Positions 18,218-28,903 of a stretch of 64,000 nt of DNA are shown here, piece by piece. The DNA is from Methanobacterium_D oryzae (GTDB taxonomy: Archaea; Methanobacteriota; Methanobacteria; Methanobacteriales; Methanobacteriaceae), in the NCBI RefSeq assembly GCF_050433505.1, contig NZ_JBNPXC010000002.1, positions 372,001 through 436,000 on the forward strand. Reading direction: 5' to 3'. Each line of letters starts with the position of its first letter. Positions within the stretch are counted from its first letter, which is position 1. The translations under genes and the position numbers were made by a program. Below the pieces are notes generated by a model that was not told the DNA's origin, ran no database searches, and saw nothing but the letters and a program-made list of their open reading frames with translations.

Positions 18218-19150
18218 ATGAGTCTTATAATGTCCTATGTTGGGAGCAATGGTTGTGTAATCGCAGGTGATAAACGGAGAATAGGCTTTTTAGGAGATAA
18301 AGAAAAAAGAGAAAAATTAGAAGAAGATCTTTACTCTGGAATTATTAAAACTGATGAGGAATTAATTAAAAGAGCAGGTGCACTTCAAATATCACTTAAA
18401 ATAACAGATGATGCTGAAAAAGTTCGTGTTATTGATGACAATGTTGTAGTTGGTGAAGTAGCATTTAAAACACCTTTTGAAGCCAGAAGAAAAAGGATTT
18501 ATGCTGCTACCAATGGATATATAATTGTAGAGCTTATAGGATCCAACATTGATAAAATGCAAGATGGTGACAGTTCCATAATAGTTTTTGGAAACAAGAT
18601 AACTAAAAAAATGGCAAATGAACACCTTCAAAAACACTGGAAATCTAAAATAAACCTAAAAGATGTAGCCGAAATTTTCAAAAAAGTAATGGAGGAAGTT
18701 GCTTCTAAAACACCATCTGTAGGTAAAAAATATGACATATTCATTAAACACAGTAATTTAGACAAAAAGGAATCTCAAAGAATTTTAAGAGAAGCTGTAG
18801 TAGTAGATGTTAAGAAACTTCAAGAATGGAGAGAAAATTTAAAGAAAGAACAGATGGAAGTATCAAAAACTATTGAGTTTGCCTCAAAGATAATTAATGA
18901 GGGAGAAATAGGAAAAGTTAAAAGTATAGATGGCAATAAGCTTAAAATAATCTTAAATAAAGATATTCAGGCATTTGATGTAGAATGGAATCTTGTTGCA
19001 GAGCCTGGAAATTTAATTGAGATGAACATAGATGATCCTTCAACTGTTGAGGTTGGAGATATGGCAGTAATTGAAAATGAAAATTTATGCATTAGAAGAA
19101 CAAAATCTACCCTTCAATGCGAAGTAATTTTATGCAAAGCTGATAAATAA
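18218..19150 (+). CDS. Connectase-family (DUF2121) proteasome-like protein ligase
   Basis: 310-residue Ntn-hydrolase-like protein of the DUF2121 family. The M. jannaschii member (MJ0548) was characterised as connectase, a peptide ligase related to proteasome beta subunits that acts on a KDPGA-type motif found in MtrA. The N-terminus after Met removal is SLIMSYVGSNGCVIAGDKRR, with the proteasome-like strand and GD motif; the nucleophile would be Ser1. A basic helical region (about 165-230) and a C-terminal beta domain (about 235-310) follow. The start ATG 18218 comes after AGGTGG (18207-18212); a GTG at 18209 would place three residues before the catalytic residue. MtrA is not in this window. 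Confidence 0.85.
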   Translation: MSLIMSYVGSNGCVIAGDKRRIGFLGDKEKREKLEEDLYSGIIKTDEELIKRAGALQISLKITDDAEKVRVIDDNVVVGEVAFKTPFEARRKRIYAATNGYIIVELIGSNIDKMQDGDSSIIVFGNKITKKMANEHLQKHWKSKINLKDVAEIFKKVMEEVASKTPSVGKKYDIFIKHSNLDKKESQRILREAVVVDVKKLQEWRENLKKEQMEVSKTIEFASKIINEGEIGKVKSIDGNKLKIILNKDIQAFDVEWNLVAEPGNLIEMNIDDPSTVEVGDMAVIENENLCIRRTKSTLQCEVILCKADK

Positions 19151-19171
19151 AATATTGAATAAGGTGACATG

Positions 19172-19979
<808 letters not shown>

Positions 19980-19990
19980 ATTCCAATTTT

Positions 19991-21427
19991 TTATTCTTTA
20001 ATTTTAGTTATTATTCCTTTAATTTTTGAAGTACAAATATCTGCCTCAATTATTGATAAAATAACCATAAATATGCTTAAAATTCCACCCCCCCTAAAAA
20101 TCAAACTTACTCCTTCTGTGAAGTAATATGCATTTAAATTGAATAATTCTGGAATTTGGAGTATATTGGGAGAAACTGAATTGTAAAGAAGTATTCCAGA
20201 TATTGAAATCCCAAAAACCATTCCCATATTTCTCATTGTAACTAAAACTCCAGATGCAGTTCCAAGATAATCTCGAGGAGCACTTCCCATTATTGAACTG
20301 TTGTTAGGAGATTGAAATAAAGCAACACCAAAACCAAAAAATGCAAGCCTCCATATAATATCAAAAATACTTGAATACATTGTTAATTCTCCCATAGAAA
20401 ATAGTGAAAGAGCACATATAATTGATCCAATAAATGTAAATGGCCTAAATCCTATTTTATCTGATAAGAATCCACTTATGGGTGCTATTGACATTATTAT
20501 CAGGGGATTTGTAGTTAGTATAATTCCTATTAAGTTGGGATCATAATGAAGAACTCTCTGGAGATAAAAAGGCATTATAAATAAAACCATGTAAGTGCAG
20601 ATATAATTAAAAAATAGACTTAAACTACCCAATGAAAAATGGGAATTTTTAAATAATGACAGATTTAAAGTTGGATTTTCAGTTTTGTGTTCATTTTTTA
20701 TAAATAAAATAAATGATAATATTATAATTAATCCTAAAACAAGAGATATAAAGCTTAAACCTTCTTTTTGAATGTAATTTAATAAATATATGGTGAAAAA
20801 TACGCAAATAAACTGAAAGAAAGCTCCGGAAAGGTTTAAATTAACTGAATTACTTTTTTCTATATCTAACGTTTTTAGACACCATAAAAGACTTAAAGTG
20901 CCTATTGGAACACTGACAAAAAAGATCGATCTCCATCCAAGTGTCCCTGTTATGATTCCTCCTATTGTTGGCCCCATTACAAGACCTGCTGCAATTCCTA
21001 ATGCATGGATCCCCAGTGATTTTCCTCTTTCATGAGCTGGAAATACTTTTGTTACTATTGCTATGGCAACTGAGATTATCATACCTGCAGTAATTCCCTG
21101 TATTGCCCTGAATATTATTAATGATTCTATTGAAAAAGCAATACCGCATAAAATGGATGAAATTATAAATCCTATAATCCCCACAATGTATAGTCGTTCG
21201 TGACTATATAAATCACCTAAACGGCCATAAAAAAGTATCAAGCTGCTTAATGTTAGTAAATATGACATTATTATCCATTGAGATGTGGAAATACTTGATT
21301 TAAAAAATTCAGTAATCGTAGGGAGAGCTATATTTATTATACTTCCATTTATTGGAACCATCATTGTTCCTAATGTTACTGCAATTAATATCTGCCACTT
21401 TTTATCGTTTAAATTTTTAAAATTAAT
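19991..21427 (-). CDS. DHA2-type MFS drug/solute efflux transporter
   Basis: Membrane transporter of the major facilitator superfamily, EmrB/QacA (14-span) type, about 478 residues. Motifs: PINGSIINIALPTI in TM1, the loop LFYGRLGDLYSHERLY (motif A), IFRAIQGITAGMII, and the motif C-like LVMGPTIGGIITGTLGWR. The first ATG (21364) lies inside TM1, so the start is placed at ATT 21427, five bases after GAGGTG. This adds NFKNLNDKKWQILIAVTLGT and completes TM1. Substrate unknown. It diverges from the large PAS kinase gene. Confidence 0.85.
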   Translation of the reverse strand: MNFKNLNDKKWQILIAVTLGTMMVPINGSIINIALPTITEFFKSSISTSQWIIMSYLLTLSSLILFYGRLGDLYSHERLYIVGIIGFIISSILCGIAFSIESLIIFRAIQGITAGMIISVAIAIVTKVFPAHERGKSLGIHALGIAAGLVMGPTIGGIITGTLGWRSIFFVSVPIGTLSLLWCLKTLDIEKSNSVNLNLSGAFFQFICVFFTIYLLNYIQKEGLSFISLVLGLIIILSFILFIKNEHKTENPTLNLSLFKNSHFSLGSLSLFFNYICTYMVLFIMPFYLQRVLHYDPNLIGIILTTNPLIIMSIAPISGFLSDKIGFRPFTFIGSIICALSLFSMGELTMYSSIFDIIWRLAFFGFGVALFQSPNNSSIMGSAPRDYLGTASGVLVTMRNMGMVFGISISGILLYNSVSPNILQIPELFNLNAYYFTEGVSLIFRGGGILSIFMVILSIIEADICTSKIKGIITKIKE

Positions 21428-21690
21428 GAATACACCTCAAATTGAATTCCAAAAGTAATACATTACACTACATTTAGTATTAAAAATTATAAATATTTTA
21501 TGCATTAATGATATATTTTCAATTATTTGTGTTAAAAAATCGAAATAATAATTGATAAATACTATTAGATTCATAGTCTCTACTAACATTATGATTGAAA
21601 AGAAATTATAAAACTTAAAAACATCCAAATAAACTCTTAATCTTATTAAAAACATTTATTTAATATTCTAAAATTGTGGGGGTTTTATAA

Positions 21691-24600
21691 ATCGAAAACT
21701 CCGAAAAAAAATTAAAAACAATTATTGAAGCATCTCCAGATGCTATAATTATCACTGATTTAGAAGGTAAGATACTTGATTGTAATCAAGCAGCACTGGA
21801 TATCTCAGTTTTTAATTCAAAAGAAGAATTAATCGGTTTTAAGGGTCTTAATGCCATATATCCTGAGGATCGAGAAAGAATAAAAAGAGATGTTAAGAAG
21901 TTACTTTCAAAGGGTGTAATAAAGGACATAGAATATAAAATATTAAATAAAGAAGGTAGAATTTTTCCAGTAGAAATTTCTGCTTCAGTTATTTTTAATG
22001 ATTTTAATAAACCTAACGCTTTTGTCTGTATTTTAAAGGATATTACTGAACATAAAAAAGCTGAAGAAGCCCTCAAAGAAAGCGAGAGAAGATATCGCCA
22101 AATTGTTGAGACTGCAGATGAAGGCATATGGGAAATGGATATTAATTTTAATACCACTCATGTAAATCAGAAAATGACAGATATGCTTGGTTATTCAGCT
22201 GAAGAAATGATTAAAAAGCCAGTTACATTTTTCATATTTGAAGAAGATTTACCTGAACATGAATTATGTGTTAAAAGACGTCTAAAGGGTATTTCAGATA
22301 GATATGAACGAAGATTAAAACATAAAGATGGAAATGAAATATGGATGTCTATTTCAGCAACACCATTAAAGGATAAAAGTGGAGAATTTGCCGGATCATT
22401 TGCAATGTTTACAGATATTACAAAGCGTAAAGAAGCTGAAAAAGAATTAGAAAAGAGTAAAAAAAAGCTTGAAACTATAATACAAGGTTCTCCAGTCCTT
22501 ACGTTCATTATTGATAACAATCACAGGGTTCTTTACTGGAATAAAGCTATTGAAGAATACAGTGGATTCACTGCTAAAGAAGTTATAGGTACAAAAGACC
22601 ATTGGAAAGCATTTTACAGTAAAAAAAGACCCCTTTTAGCTGATTTAATGTTAGAAAATGATATTGATGGAATTTCTAAATGGTATTTTAAATATTCTCC
22701 ATCTAAAATTATTGATGGGGCATATGAAACTGAGGATTATTTCCCCACAATGGGCATTATTTCTACTACGCAGAAAAAAGGAAGGTGGCTTCGTGGCACT
22801 GCAAGTATCATCAAAGATGAAAATGGTAAAACAATTGGAGCCATGGAAATACTTGAAGATATAACTGGATGGAAAGAAGCTGAAGAAGCTTTAAAATCTT
22901 CTGAACAAAATTTAAAAAATATATTCGACTCTTCACCTATAGATATTGCAATAATAGGTCTCGACAACAAAATTATTGATGTAAATACAGCAGTTCTCAA
23001 ATTACATGGTTTTTCACAGAAAGAAGAACTCATAGGAAAAGACATGTTCTCACTGGTAGATAAAGAATATCACAAAAAAGTTGCAGAGAAATGGAGAGAA
23101 ATATTGAAGAAGGGTTATGTAAATGATGTTGAGCTGGTTCAGTTAAAAAAAGATGGTCAAAAGATCAATACTGTCATCTCTGCTACTCTACTAAATAACG
23201 ATGCCGGAAAACCATATGCATTTCTTTCAATGGGCCAAGACATCACCGAACGCAAAAAAGCTGAAAAGGCCTTAAAGAAAAGTAAGCAATGGTTTAAAAA
23301 TATTGTAGATACTTCTCCGAGTTTACTTGTGATTTTAAATTTCGAAGGTAAAATCATTTATGTTAGTCCTAATTCAGAGGAATTAACAGGTTACACTCCA
23401 GAAGAAATAATTAAAAATATGTGGATGGTTCATCCAGATGATAAATCCAAGCTTCAAGAGTTATTTGATAACGCATTTGCTACCCGTAAAGGCACAAAAG
23501 GTATAGAATATAGATCATTTAAGAAAAATGGAGAGATATGGTGGACAGCAGCAACATCAAAACCAATGATGGATGAAAAAGGGGAATTTAATGGTTTTAT
23601 AGTTCAGTTATTTGATATTACTAAGCGTAAAAAAGTTGAAAAAGAACTTCAAAAAGTTAATTATTATAATAGGGGCCTTATTGAGTCTAGCTTAGATCCT
23701 TTGGTAACTATTGGTCCTGATGGGAAAATTACTGATGTAAATAGTTCTACAGAAACTATTACAGGTTATTCTCGAGGTCATCTTATAGGCACTGATTTTT
23801 CAGATTATTTTATAGATCCTAAGAAAGCAAGAAAAGGTTATCAAAGAGTATTCAAAGAGGGAATTGTAAGGGATTACGAACTTGGAATAAGGCATAGAGA
23901 TGGGTTTATAACTCCTGTTTCTTACAACGCTTCTGTATATAAAGATGAACTGGGAAAAGTTGTTGGAGTATTTGCCGCAGCCCGTGATATCAGTGAACGA
24001 AAAATAGCTGAAAAAGCTCTTAAATCTGCTCATGATAATTTAGAAATTAAAGTTAAGGAAAGAACAAGAGAGCTTGAAGAAGCTTACACGGCACTAAGTG
24101 AAAGCGAAGAAAAATTCCGTGAATTATTCAACAATGCAAATGATACCATTACCTTGGGAGAACTTACAGAAGATGGAAAACCTGGGAAGTTTATTGAAGT
24201 AAATGATGCCGCCGTACAGAAATTAGGATATAATAAAGATGAATTATTGAATATGACTCCTTTGGATCTTATCCAAAAAAATATAGAAGAAGGCCCCCGG
24301 AATGCGCTAAAAATTTTAGAGGATGGCAGTAGTAGATTTGAAACGGTTCATGTAGCTAAAAATGGTACTAAAATCCCCGTGGAGGTCAATACTCATCTTT
24401 TTAAATTTAAGGGTAAAAATGTAATTCTTGGTATTTCTCGTGATATTACTGAACGTAAAAAAGCTGAAGAAGAACTTAAAAAATCTGAAGCTTATTACAG
24501 AACCATATTTCAAAATACAGGAAATGCAACATTTATTGTTGAAGAAGACTCCACAATTTCTCTTGTAAATGCAGAATTTGAAAAACTTTCTGGATATTCA

Positions 24601-27204
24601 AAAGATGAAGTAGAAGGTAAGAAAAAGTGGCATGAATTTGTATCTGGTAAGTGTATACAAAAAATGGATGAATATCATCATCTTCGAAGAATTAATCCAG
24701 AATTAGCCCCAAAAAAGTATGAATTTGAGTTCATCGATAAATATGGTAATGTTAAAAATATAATTAATACAGTGGATATGATTCCCGGAACTAAAAAAAG
24801 TTTAGCATCTCTTTTAGATATTACTGATAAAAAAATAGTCGAAAATGCATTGCGCAAAAGTGAAAACCAGCTTAGAATTGCAATGGATTTGGCTAAAATT
24901 GTATCTTGGGAATACGATATTGAAACTGATATGTTTACTTTTGATGATCATTTTTATAGATTATATGGTACAAGTGCTGAAAAAGAAGGAGGAAAATTAA
25001 TGTCTTCGGAAGAATATGCACGAAAATTTATTCCTCCTGAAGAAGCTCATCTTGTAGCAGAAGAAAATATCAAAGCAATTGAAACAGATGATCCTAACTT
25101 TGTTCAGACTATTGAGCATAGTATAATAAGGGCTGACGGTGAAAAACGTTATATTATAGTTCGTTATGGGATTATTAAAGATGATAAAGGTCAGACTATA
25201 AAAACTTACGGAGCAAATCAGGATATTACAGAACTTAAAGAAGCTCAGGAATCCATTATTAAATCAAGAAATTATCTGGATAAGATTATAAATACTATGG
25301 CAGATCCGGTTATAGTTAAAGATGAACAACACCGCTGGGTATTACTAAATGATGCATACTGTCAGTTTATGGGTTACCCACGTGAAGAACTTTTAGGCAA
25401 GTCTGATTATGAATTCTTCCCTCTTAATGAAGCAGATATTTTCTGGAAAAAAGATGAAGAAGTTTTAAAAACTGGCATGGAAAATGTGAATGAAGAAGAA
25501 TTCACAGATTCAAATAATAATATTCATACTATTGTCACTAAAAAGACATTATATGAAGATATTTCCGGAAAGAAATATATAGTGGGTGTTATTAGGGATA
25601 TAACTGATCTTAAAAATGCTGAAAAAGATTTAATTAATTCTAACGAGCGATTTAAAACTGTTATGGATAGTTTAGATGCTATAGTTTATGTGGTAGATAT
25701 GGATACCTATGAAGTTTTGTTTATAAATAAGTATTCAAAGGAATTATGGGGAGATATTGAAGGAAAGAAATGCTGGCAAACTATTCAAACGGGACAAACA
25801 GGACCATGTCCATTTTGCACAAATGAAAAACTTTTAGATGAAAATGGAAATCCTACTGGAGTTTGCATATGGGAATTCCAGAATACTATAAATAATAGAT
25901 GGTATGAATGCCGTGATTCTGCTATAAACTGGATTGATGGGCGATTAGTTAGAATGGAAGTTGCAACAGATATTACTGAACGTAAAGAATTAGAAAATAA
26001 ATCAGAAGAACGTTCACATAGATTAGATATTCTTAATAAAATTATTTTAACTGCAAACAGTGCCAGCGATGCTCAGACTCTTTATAAAAATGTTACTGAT
26101 CTGGCATTGAAATTATTAAATTTTGATACTGGTGGAATGTATCTCATTGATGAAGATACAAGTACTGCCAAAATAATATACTCAAAAGAAGCTCCAAAAA
26201 ATTTACTTGAAAAAATTGATAATGTTAAAATAAATGATTATCCTCAGAGCATCACGTTTATTGATGGAAAATCTGCGTTTATTGATAAATATGAACAAAT
26301 CCATCCTGAAATTTCCAAAATATCTGGCTTAAAATCAATGGTAACAACTCCAATAGTTTCCAAAAATAAAATTATCGGTGCATTTAGCCTTGGAAGCAAA
26401 AATAGACATTATTTTACAAAAAAAGAAAAACAACTCATAGAATCAATAGGAAGAGAAATAGGAAGTACAATTACCCGATTAATTACAGAAGAAGAAATGA
26501 AACAACTAATAGAAGATTTAAAACGTTCTAATGAGGAGTTGGAGAGGTTTGCTTATGTTGCTTCTCATGACCTTCAAGAACCTCTTAGAACTATTGCTAG
26601 TTTTACTCAACTATTAGAAATACGTTATAAAGGGAAGTTTGACAGTGATGCTGATGAGTTCATGGATTACATTGTAGAAGCTGCAAAACGAATGAAAGAA
26701 CAAATTATAGGATTACTTGAGTATTCAAGAGTTGCAAAAGCTGATGAGAAATTCCAAGTAGTAGATAGTAATTATATTTTAGAAATTGCTATTAATAGTC
26801 TTAAAAGTTCCATTAATGAATATAATGCAAAAATAACATACGATAAACTTCCTTCAGTTATAGGGGATCCTAATCAACTTTTAAGAGTGTTTATAAATCT
26901 TATTAGCAATGCACTTAAATTTAGGAAAGAAGATGAACCGCCTAAAATCCATATTTCAGCTCGAAAGGAAAATAATGAATATATTTTCTCAATTTCAGAT
27001 AATGGTATTGGAATAGAAGAACAATACAGTGAACGTATTTTTGTAATATTCCAGCGATTACACACAAGAGAAAAATACAAAGGAACAGGAATAGGATTAT
27101 CCATAGTTAAAAAAATTATAGAACGCCATGGTGGGCGTATTTGGGTTGAATCAGAATATGGAATGGGTTCAAAATTCTATTTCACACTACCAATCTTAGA
27201 TTAA
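21691..27204 (+). CDS. Giant soluble sensor histidine kinase: 11 PAS, GAF, HisKA, HATPase
   Basis: Cytoplasmic signal-transduction kinase of about 1837 residues with no membrane span. I count 11 PAS domains in tandem, many ending in DITERKKAE-type linkers. A GAF domain follows (about 1460-1610), then HisKA with the phospho-acceptor H1626 in ASHDLQEPLR, and a GHKL ATPase (N box NLISNALKFR, G1 DNGIGIEEQ, G2 GTGIGLSIV). There is no receiver domain. PAS11 has a CPFC motif (PCPFCTN). The first ATG, 22135, would delete PAS1 and part of PAS2. The frame opens right after TAA 21688, so ATC 21691, behind the G-run ending at 21682, is the likely start. It overlaps aroC by 4 bases tail to tail. Confidence 0.9.
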   Translation: MENSEKKLKTIIEASPDAIIITDLEGKILDCNQAALDISVFNSKEELIGFKGLNAIYPEDRERIKRDVKKLLSKGVIKDIEYKILNKEGRIFPVEISASVIFNDFNKPNAFVCILKDITEHKKAEEALKESERRYRQIVETADEGIWEMDINFNTTHVNQKMTDMLGYSAEEMIKKPVTFFIFEEDLPEHELCVKRRLKGISDRYERRLKHKDGNEIWMSISATPLKDKSGEFAGSFAMFTDITKRKEAEKELEKSKKKLETIIQGSPVLTFIIDNNHRVLYWNKAIEEYSGFTAKEVIGTKDHWKAFYSKKRPLLADLMLENDIDGISKWYFKYSPSKIIDGAYETEDYFPTMGIISTTQKKGRWLRGTASIIKDENGKTIGAMEILEDITGWKEAEEALKSSEQNLKNIFDSSPIDIAIIGLDNKIIDVNTAVLKLHGFSQKEELIGKDMFSLVDKEYHKKVAEKWREILKKGYVNDVELVQLKKDGQKINTVISATLLNNDAGKPYAFLSMGQDITERKKAEKALKKSKQWFKNIVDTSPSLLVILNFEGKIIYVSPNSEELTGYTPEEIIKNMWMVHPDDKSKLQELFDNAFATRKGTKGIEYRSFKKNGEIWWTAATSKPMMDEKGEFNGFIVQLFDITKRKKVEKELQKVNYYNRGLIESSLDPLVTIGPDGKITDVNSSTETITGYSRGHLIGTDFSDYFIDPKKARKGYQRVFKEGIVRDYELGIRHRDGFITPVSYNASVYKDELGKVVGVFAAARDISERKIAEKALKSAHDNLEIKVKERTRELEEAYTALSESEEKFRELFNNANDTITLGELTEDGKPGKFIEVNDAAVQKLGYNKDELLNMTPLDLIQKNIEEGPRNALKILEDGSSRFETVHVAKNGTKIPVEVNTHLFKFKGKNVILGISRDITERKKAEEELKKSEAYYRTIFQNTGNATFIVEEDSTISLVNAEFEKLSGYSKDEVEGKKKWHEFVSGKCIQKMDEYHHLRRINPELAPKKYEFEFIDKYGNVKNIINTVDMIPGTKKSLASLLDITDKKIVENALRKSENQLRIAMDLAKIVSWEYDIETDMFTFDDHFYRLYGTSAEKEGGKLMSSEEYARKFIPPEEAHLVAEENIKAIETDDPNFVQTIEHSIIRADGEKRYIIVRYGIIKDDKGQTIKTYGANQDITELKEAQESIIKSRNYLDKIINTMADPVIVKDEQHRWVLLNDAYCQFMGYPREELLGKSDYEFFPLNEADIFWKKDEEVLKTGMENVNEEEFTDSNNNIHTIVTKKTLYEDISGKKYIVGVIRDITDLKNAEKDLINSNERFKTVMDSLDAIVYVVDMDTYEVLFINKYSKELWGDIEGKKCWQTIQTGQTGPCPFCTNEKLLDENGNPTGVCIWEFQNTINNRWYECRDSAINWIDGRLVRMEVATDITERKELENKSEERSHRLDILNKIILTANSASDAQTLYKNVTDLALKLLNFDTGGMYLIDEDTSTAKIIYSKEAPKNLLEKIDNVKINDYPQSITFIDGKSAFIDKYEQIHPEISKISGLKSMVTTPIVSKNKIIGAFSLGSKNRHYFTKKEKQLIESIGREIGSTITRLITEEEMKQLIEDLKRSNEELERFAYVASHDLQEPLRTIASFTQLLEIRYKGKFDSDADEFMDYIVEAAKRMKEQIIGLLEYSRVAKADEKFQVVDSNYILEIAINSLKSSINEYNAKITYDKLPSVIGDPNQLLRVFINLISNALKFRKEDEPPKIHISARKENNEYIFSISDNGIGIEEQYSERIFVIFQRLHTREKYKGTGIGLSIVKKIIERHGGRIWVESEYGMGSKFYFTLPILD

Positions 27205-28301
27205 ACTCTAAATATTTTCGCTGGATGAATAAATCCACTTCTTAAAAGATGATCTGCAATTACTAAAGCAACAGAAGCTTCTGCAACAGATGTTACCCTT
27301 GGACAAATACAGGGGTCGTGTCTACCTCTAATTTCAATTTCTGTATCTTCCATTTTTTCAAGATCAACAGTTTGCTGAATTTTAGATATTGAAGGAGTTG
27401 GTTTTACAGCCATTCTAGCAATAATTGGCATTCCATTAGAGATACCTCCTAATATTCCACCTGAATTATTTGTCTTTGTTTTTATCTTACCATTTTCAAA
27501 ATAAAACTCATCATTCATTTTGGAGCCTTGCATTTTGGATGATTTAAAACCTGCTCCAATTTCAACTCCTTTTACAGAGCCTATTCCCATTAAAGCTTTT
27601 GCAATATCTGCATCTAATTTATCAAAAACAGGTTCACCAAGCCCTACAGGTACATTTAAAGCTATTGTTTCCACAATACCTCCAACAGAATCTCCTTTTT
27701 GCTTTAAATTAAGGATTAATTCTTCCATTTTTTCTGCAACTTTAATATCTGCACATCTAACAGCATTTTCTTCAATATTTTCTTCAATATGGCTTAGATC
27801 AATTGTTTTAGCTTCAATATTCCCAACTTTTGTCACATGAGCAATAACTTTAATTCTTTCTGTTTCAAGAAGTTTTTTTGCCACAGCACCACCTATTACA
27901 TGGCCTATGGTGTTTCTTCCACTTGCCCGGCCACCACCTCGGTAATCATAATGACCGTATTTAGTTTCCCAGCAGTAATCAGCATGTCCCGGTCTTGGTT
28001 TGCCTCGAAGAGCAGCATAGGCAGATGAATCCATGTCTTTATTATAAACTACAGCTGCAATTGGTGTCCCATCGGTTTTACCCTCAAAGATCCCTGATAA
28101 TATTTGAACTTCGTCTGTTTCTCCCCTTGAAGTTGTAACCTTACTTGTTCCTGGTCGTCTTTTATCAAGCTCTTTTTGAATATCCTCTTTTGATAATTTT
28201 AATCCAGCAGGGCAGCCATCAATCACTGCTCCGAGTGCTGTGCCGTGACTTGAGCCGAAAGTTGTAACTTTAAATATTTTTCCGAAAGTATTTCCTGACA
28301 T
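27201..28301 (-). CDS. aroC: Chorismate synthase
   Basis: Converts 5-enolpyruvylshikimate-3-phosphate to chorismate, the last common step to aromatic amino acids, using reduced flavin. 366 residues, full length. Signatures: TFGSSHGTALGAVIDGCPAG at the N-terminus, GRASGRNTIGHVIGG, and the C-terminal RHDPCICPRVTSVAEA. ATG 28301 follows AGGATGTGG. Convergent with the PAS kinase, sharing 4 bases. Monocistronic here. Confidence 0.97.
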   Translation of the reverse strand: MSGNTFGKIFKVTTFGSSHGTALGAVIDGCPAGLKLSKEDIQKELDKRRPGTSKVTTSRGETDEVQILSGIFEGKTDGTPIAAVVYNKDMDSSAYAALRGKPRPGHADYCWETKYGHYDYRGGGRASGRNTIGHVIGGAVAKKLLETERIKVIAHVTKVGNIEAKTIDLSHIEENIEENAVRCADIKVAEKMEELILNLKQKGDSVGGIVETIALNVPVGLGEPVFDKLDADIAKALMGIGSVKGVEIGAGFKSSKMQGSKMNDEFYFENGKIKTKTNNSGGILGGISNGMPIIARMAVKPTPSISKIQQTVDLEKMEDTEIEIRGRHDPCICPRVTSVAEASVALVIADHLLRSGFIHPAKIFRV

Positions 28302-28446
28302 GAATCCACATCCTAATAAAGTATTGAAATTGAAACATAATTCACGTGATTAAAAACTTGTTAAATGATTATTAATTACAATATCTGAATTAACTTTTAT
28401 TAATACATAACAAAATTTTGAATAAATTGAAATTATTTTGATTGCA

Positions 28447-28892
28447 TTATATTCTCTTTACAAATCCTGTTTTCTCATCGCGATTAAATCCAGCATTTTC
28501 ATAAAATCTAAATATATGATTTTCTTTTCTGCTTGTTAGAAGCATTACTTTATAGCAGTTATTTTTTCTGCATATTTCAACTGCTTTTTCTAAAACTGTG
28601 GTTCCGTATCCTCTATTTCTATAATTGGAATGAGTAACAACATTTTCTATCAGCCCATAAGGCCGAGCAGACCTTGTAAGGTTCTTAATTACAGCAAGAG
28701 TGCATGATGAAACAATTATCCATCTTCTTCAATAACTAAATAGAATATATTTGGATCAGAAAGTATTTCATCCCAATGTTTTATTACTTCGGTATCTACC
28801 TCTAATTCAAGATCATCTGGAATTAAATACTTGTAAAGTGATAATAATGATTTTAATTCATCTTTTTTAATCAAACGTACTTTATCTATCAT
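28447..28892 (-). pseudogene. GNAT acetyltransferase, frameshifted
   Basis: Reading from ATG 28892 gives a GNAT N-terminus (MIDKVRLIKKDELKSLLSLY ... FYLVIEEDG) that hits TAA at 28716-28718. The next frame continues without a stop as IVSSCTLAVIKNL, then NVVTHSNYRNRGYGTTVLEK (the acetyl-CoA binding R/Q-x-x-G-x-G/A loop), then MLLTSRKENHIFRFYENAGF and a stop at 28447. Restoring a single base near 28717 rebuilds an intact protein of about 148 residues. It lies just downstream of another GNAT gene on the same strand. Recent pseudogene or sequencing error; both halves are otherwise well preserved. Confidence 0.8.
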
Positions 28893-28903
28893 TTTTACAC
28901 AAA

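Noticed and set aside
28700..28720. Programmed frameshift in the GNAT gene
   Set aside because: No slippery heptamer or downstream structure seen; simple single-base loss is the more economical reading.
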